A stretch of DNA of 6,681 nucleotides from Acidobacteriaceae bacterium (GTDB lineage: Bacteria > Acidobacteriota > Terriglobia > Terriglobales > Acidobacteriaceae): the NCBI GenBank assembly GCA_003152795.1, contig PMBA01000062.1:1-6681 (forward strand), read 5' to 3'. The stretch's first letter is position 1. Each line of letters begins with the position of its first letter. The notes below the pieces were generated by a model. It had not been told where the DNA came from and did no database searches. It worked only from the letters and a program-made list of their open reading frames with translations. Below are positions 5,534 to 6,681 of this stretch, in pieces. The translations under genes were made by a program, and so were the position numbers.

Positions 5534-6178
5534 TTATTTCGAATCGCCGAAAGCCAGATAACTCCCCAGGCCAATCATGACTGCGCCGGTCAGCGTGCGT
5601 TGACGCCGGCGGATGCGCGCCGACCCGCGAATGCGCTGGCCGAGTGGGCCGGCAAGAAGGATCACAACAAGATCGGCCGCAGTGTTGAGCGTCACCGAGA
5701 GCGTTCCCAACAGAACAAACTGCAGAAAGACGTGTCCGTGCTCGCGGTTCACGAATTGGGGAATGAAAGAAAGAAAAAACAGGGCAGTCTTGGGATTCAG
5801 CACCTCGGTCATGACGCCTTGCCAGAAAGGATTCCTTCCGCGAGTGAAAGTGGTGAGAGAAACGCCCTCATTCTTTCTGGCGTCGAGGATCATGCGAATC
5901 CCCAGAAAGCAAAGATAGCCCGCGCCGAGATACTTCACCAGGGCAAACGCTGCGGCGGATTGCGCCAGAATGATGGAGATGCCGGCAGCCGCTGCGAACA
6001 CGTGCACCAAGCCACCGAACAAGGTGCCGAGCGCGGAAAGCATGCCTTCGCGGCGTCCGCCGGCCAGCGTGCGGGCGAGAACGTAAAGCATTCCTGGTCC
6101 GGGAGCGACCGCCAGCAAAATGGCAGCGCTCAGAAAAATAGGAAAACGAGCCGAGTTGAATACGGTCTGGTGGAACAT
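5534..6178 (-). CDS. LysE/RhtB-family amino acid or metabolite exporter
   Basis: 214 residues from the ATG at 6178, close to the family's usual 205-210. LysE/RhtB proteins are inner-membrane exporters of amino acids or related metabolites such as homoserine, threonine or lysine; the substrate here cannot be told. The first membrane helix ends in the signature APGPGMLYVLART (25-37), followed by AGGRREGMLSALGTLFGGLVHV. Later come KYLGAGYLCFLGIRMI (82-97) and EVLNPKTALFFLSFIPQF (125-142), all typical. About six hydrophobic segments are visible and the C-terminus has a last short helix (GAVMIGLGSYLAFG). The start is uncertain: in-frame ATGs also lie at 6193, 6208 and 6223, and a TTG at 6235, all within a 15-bp tandem repeat and none with a good Shine-Dalgarno. 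6178 best fits family length. It probably forms an operon with the HAD gene upstream, with a gap of 38-95 bp depending on the start. Confidence 0.88.
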   Translation of the reverse strand: MFHQTVFNSARFPIFLSAAILLAVAPGPGMLYVLARTLAGGRREGMLSALGTLFGGLVHVFAAAAGISIILAQSAAAFALVKYLGAGYLCFLGIRMILDARKNEGVSLTTFTRGRNPFWQGVMTEVLNPKTALFFLSFIPQFVNREHGHVFLQFVLLGTLSVTLNTAADLVVILLAGPLGQRIRGSARIRRRQRTLTGAVMIGLGSYLAFGDSK

Positions 6179-6232
6179 GATATGAGCGAACATGATATGA
6201 GCGAACATGGTTTGAGCGAACATGATTTGAGC
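6158..6232. repeat. 15-bp tandem repeat carrying the start codons of the lysE-like gene
   Basis: Four copies of GAACATGATATGAGC or near variants lie at 6173-6187, 6188-6202, 6203-6217 and 6218-6232. The first two are identical, the third differs at two positions (GG and TT instead of GA and TA) and the fourth at one. A decayed fifth copy (9 of 15 identical) precedes them at 6158-6172. On the minus strand each unit is exactly five codons and contains an ATG in the frame of the exporter, encoding pentapeptides AQIMF, AQTMF, AHIMF, AHIMF and HQTVF. Gain or loss of a unit keeps the frame. Confidence 0.9.
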
Positions 6233-6273
6233 CAACGCAGTCTGATGATTGTACCGACAGCGGTCCGAAGCGG

Positions 6274-6681
6274 CTAACGCTCGGTCGATGCTTCGCCGCG
6301 CAGAGCCGTCTGCAACTCTGCGAGCGATTCCACGCGCGGCACTCCCTTGTCGCGGTATGCGCCGGGGACGTCCATCAACACCGCCTGCATGCCCGCGCTC
6401 GTGGCTCCCAGGTAATCCACGGAATACACGTCGCCCACATACAGGCTCTCTTCCGGCGTCGTGTTCATACTTTTCAGGGCTTGGCGAAAGATTTCCGGGT
6501 GCGGCTTCTCGTACCCGACCAGCCCGGAATCGGTGATGGTGCGGAAGCAGTCCGCGATGTCGCGCCGGCGCAGAACGTCCTCAATTTTGCCGTCTGCGTT
6601 GGAAATGACTGCCATCGGGTAACGTTCGCCGATCTCATGCAACTGCTTGGCGGTGCCGGGGCGAATCGTGTCCCAGTTGCC
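6274..6681 (-). CDS. HAD-superfamily hydrolase, C-terminal part, cut by right edge
   Basis: The last 135 residues of a haloacid dehalogenase-like hydrolase; the frame is open to the window edge, so the N-terminus with the catalytic DxD motif I and the cap is missing. The visible part has motif II in AVISNADG (24-31, Ser27), motif III in GYEKPHPEIF (56-65, Lys59) and motif IV in YVGDVYSVDYLGATSAGM (81-98, with the GD pair at 83-84 and Asp89, which coordinate Mg2+). The arrangement fits subfamily I phosphatases such as phosphoglycolate phosphatase or YjjG-like enzymes, which hydrolyse small phosphomonoesters in the cytoplasm; the substrate is not readable. An in-frame TTG at 6642 is not a start, since the coding sense clearly continues (WDTIRPGTAKQL). 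It lies upstream of the lysE-like gene on the same strand. Confidence 0.88.
   Translation of the reverse strand, partial: GNWDTIRPGTAKQLHEIGERYPMAVISNADGKIEDVLRRRDIADCFRTITDSGLVGYEKPHPEIFRQALKSMNTTPEESLYVGDVYSVDYLGATSAGMQAVLMDVPGAYRDKGVPRVESLAELQTALRGEASTER

Noticed and set aside
6158..6232. CRISPR array
   Set aside because: Units of 15 bp are directly adjacent without spacers.
5600..6277. Plus-strand open frame of 225 residues opposite the lysE-like gene
   Set aside because: Low-complexity charged product antisense to a well-recognised LysE/RhtB protein.

Overview
The window looks like a chromosomal segment of a GC-rich bacterium, most likely an acidobacterium of the Terriglobia/Koribacter type. 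This is inferred from the mix of protein families (bacillithiol enzyme BshC in a Gram-negative-like setting, an NDH-2 dehydrogenase, a Trp/His-rich polytopic 'DxDxGWH' membrane protein, a CPBP-like membrane protein with a Gln-substituted motif) and from GC-rich palindromes between genes. No rRNA, tRNA, transposase, phage or CRISPR sequence was seen, so the taxonomic guess rests on protein character only.

Layout, left to right. The 5' part of a type II NADH dehydrogenase gene runs off the left edge on the minus strand (1-457). It is divergent, with only 26 bp between, from a plus-strand gene for a CPBP-like membrane protein (484-1197). After a short GC-rich hairpin comes a large plus-strand gene (1328-2977) for a polytopic membrane protein that resembles GT-C glycosyltransferases. 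It converges on a small minus-strand gene (3114-3395) for a secreted, extremely threonine-rich 93-residue protein. The leader of that gene can be drawn as an H-type pseudoknot just ahead of a strong ribosome binding site. A gap of about 456 bp separates it from plus-strand bshC (3852-5480). bshC converges, across a 53-bp spacer filled by an imperfect palindrome, on a minus-strand pair: a HAD-family hydrolase (6274 to beyond the right edge) followed by a LysE/RhtB-type exporter (5534 to about 6178). The N-terminus of the exporter lies in a 15-bp tandem repeat that supplies several in-frame ATG codons.

The genes do not form one obvious pathway. NDH-2 feeds electrons from NADH to quinones, BshC makes the last step of bacillithiol synthesis, and the HAD/LysE pair is a probable small operon for a phosphatase and a metabolite exporter. 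The GT-C-like protein and the Thr-rich exported protein are adjacent and could be enzyme and substrate, but this is speculation. No clear new multi-gene system is visible. The items most worth a second look are the Thr-rich protein with its structured leader and the start-codon-bearing tandem repeat.
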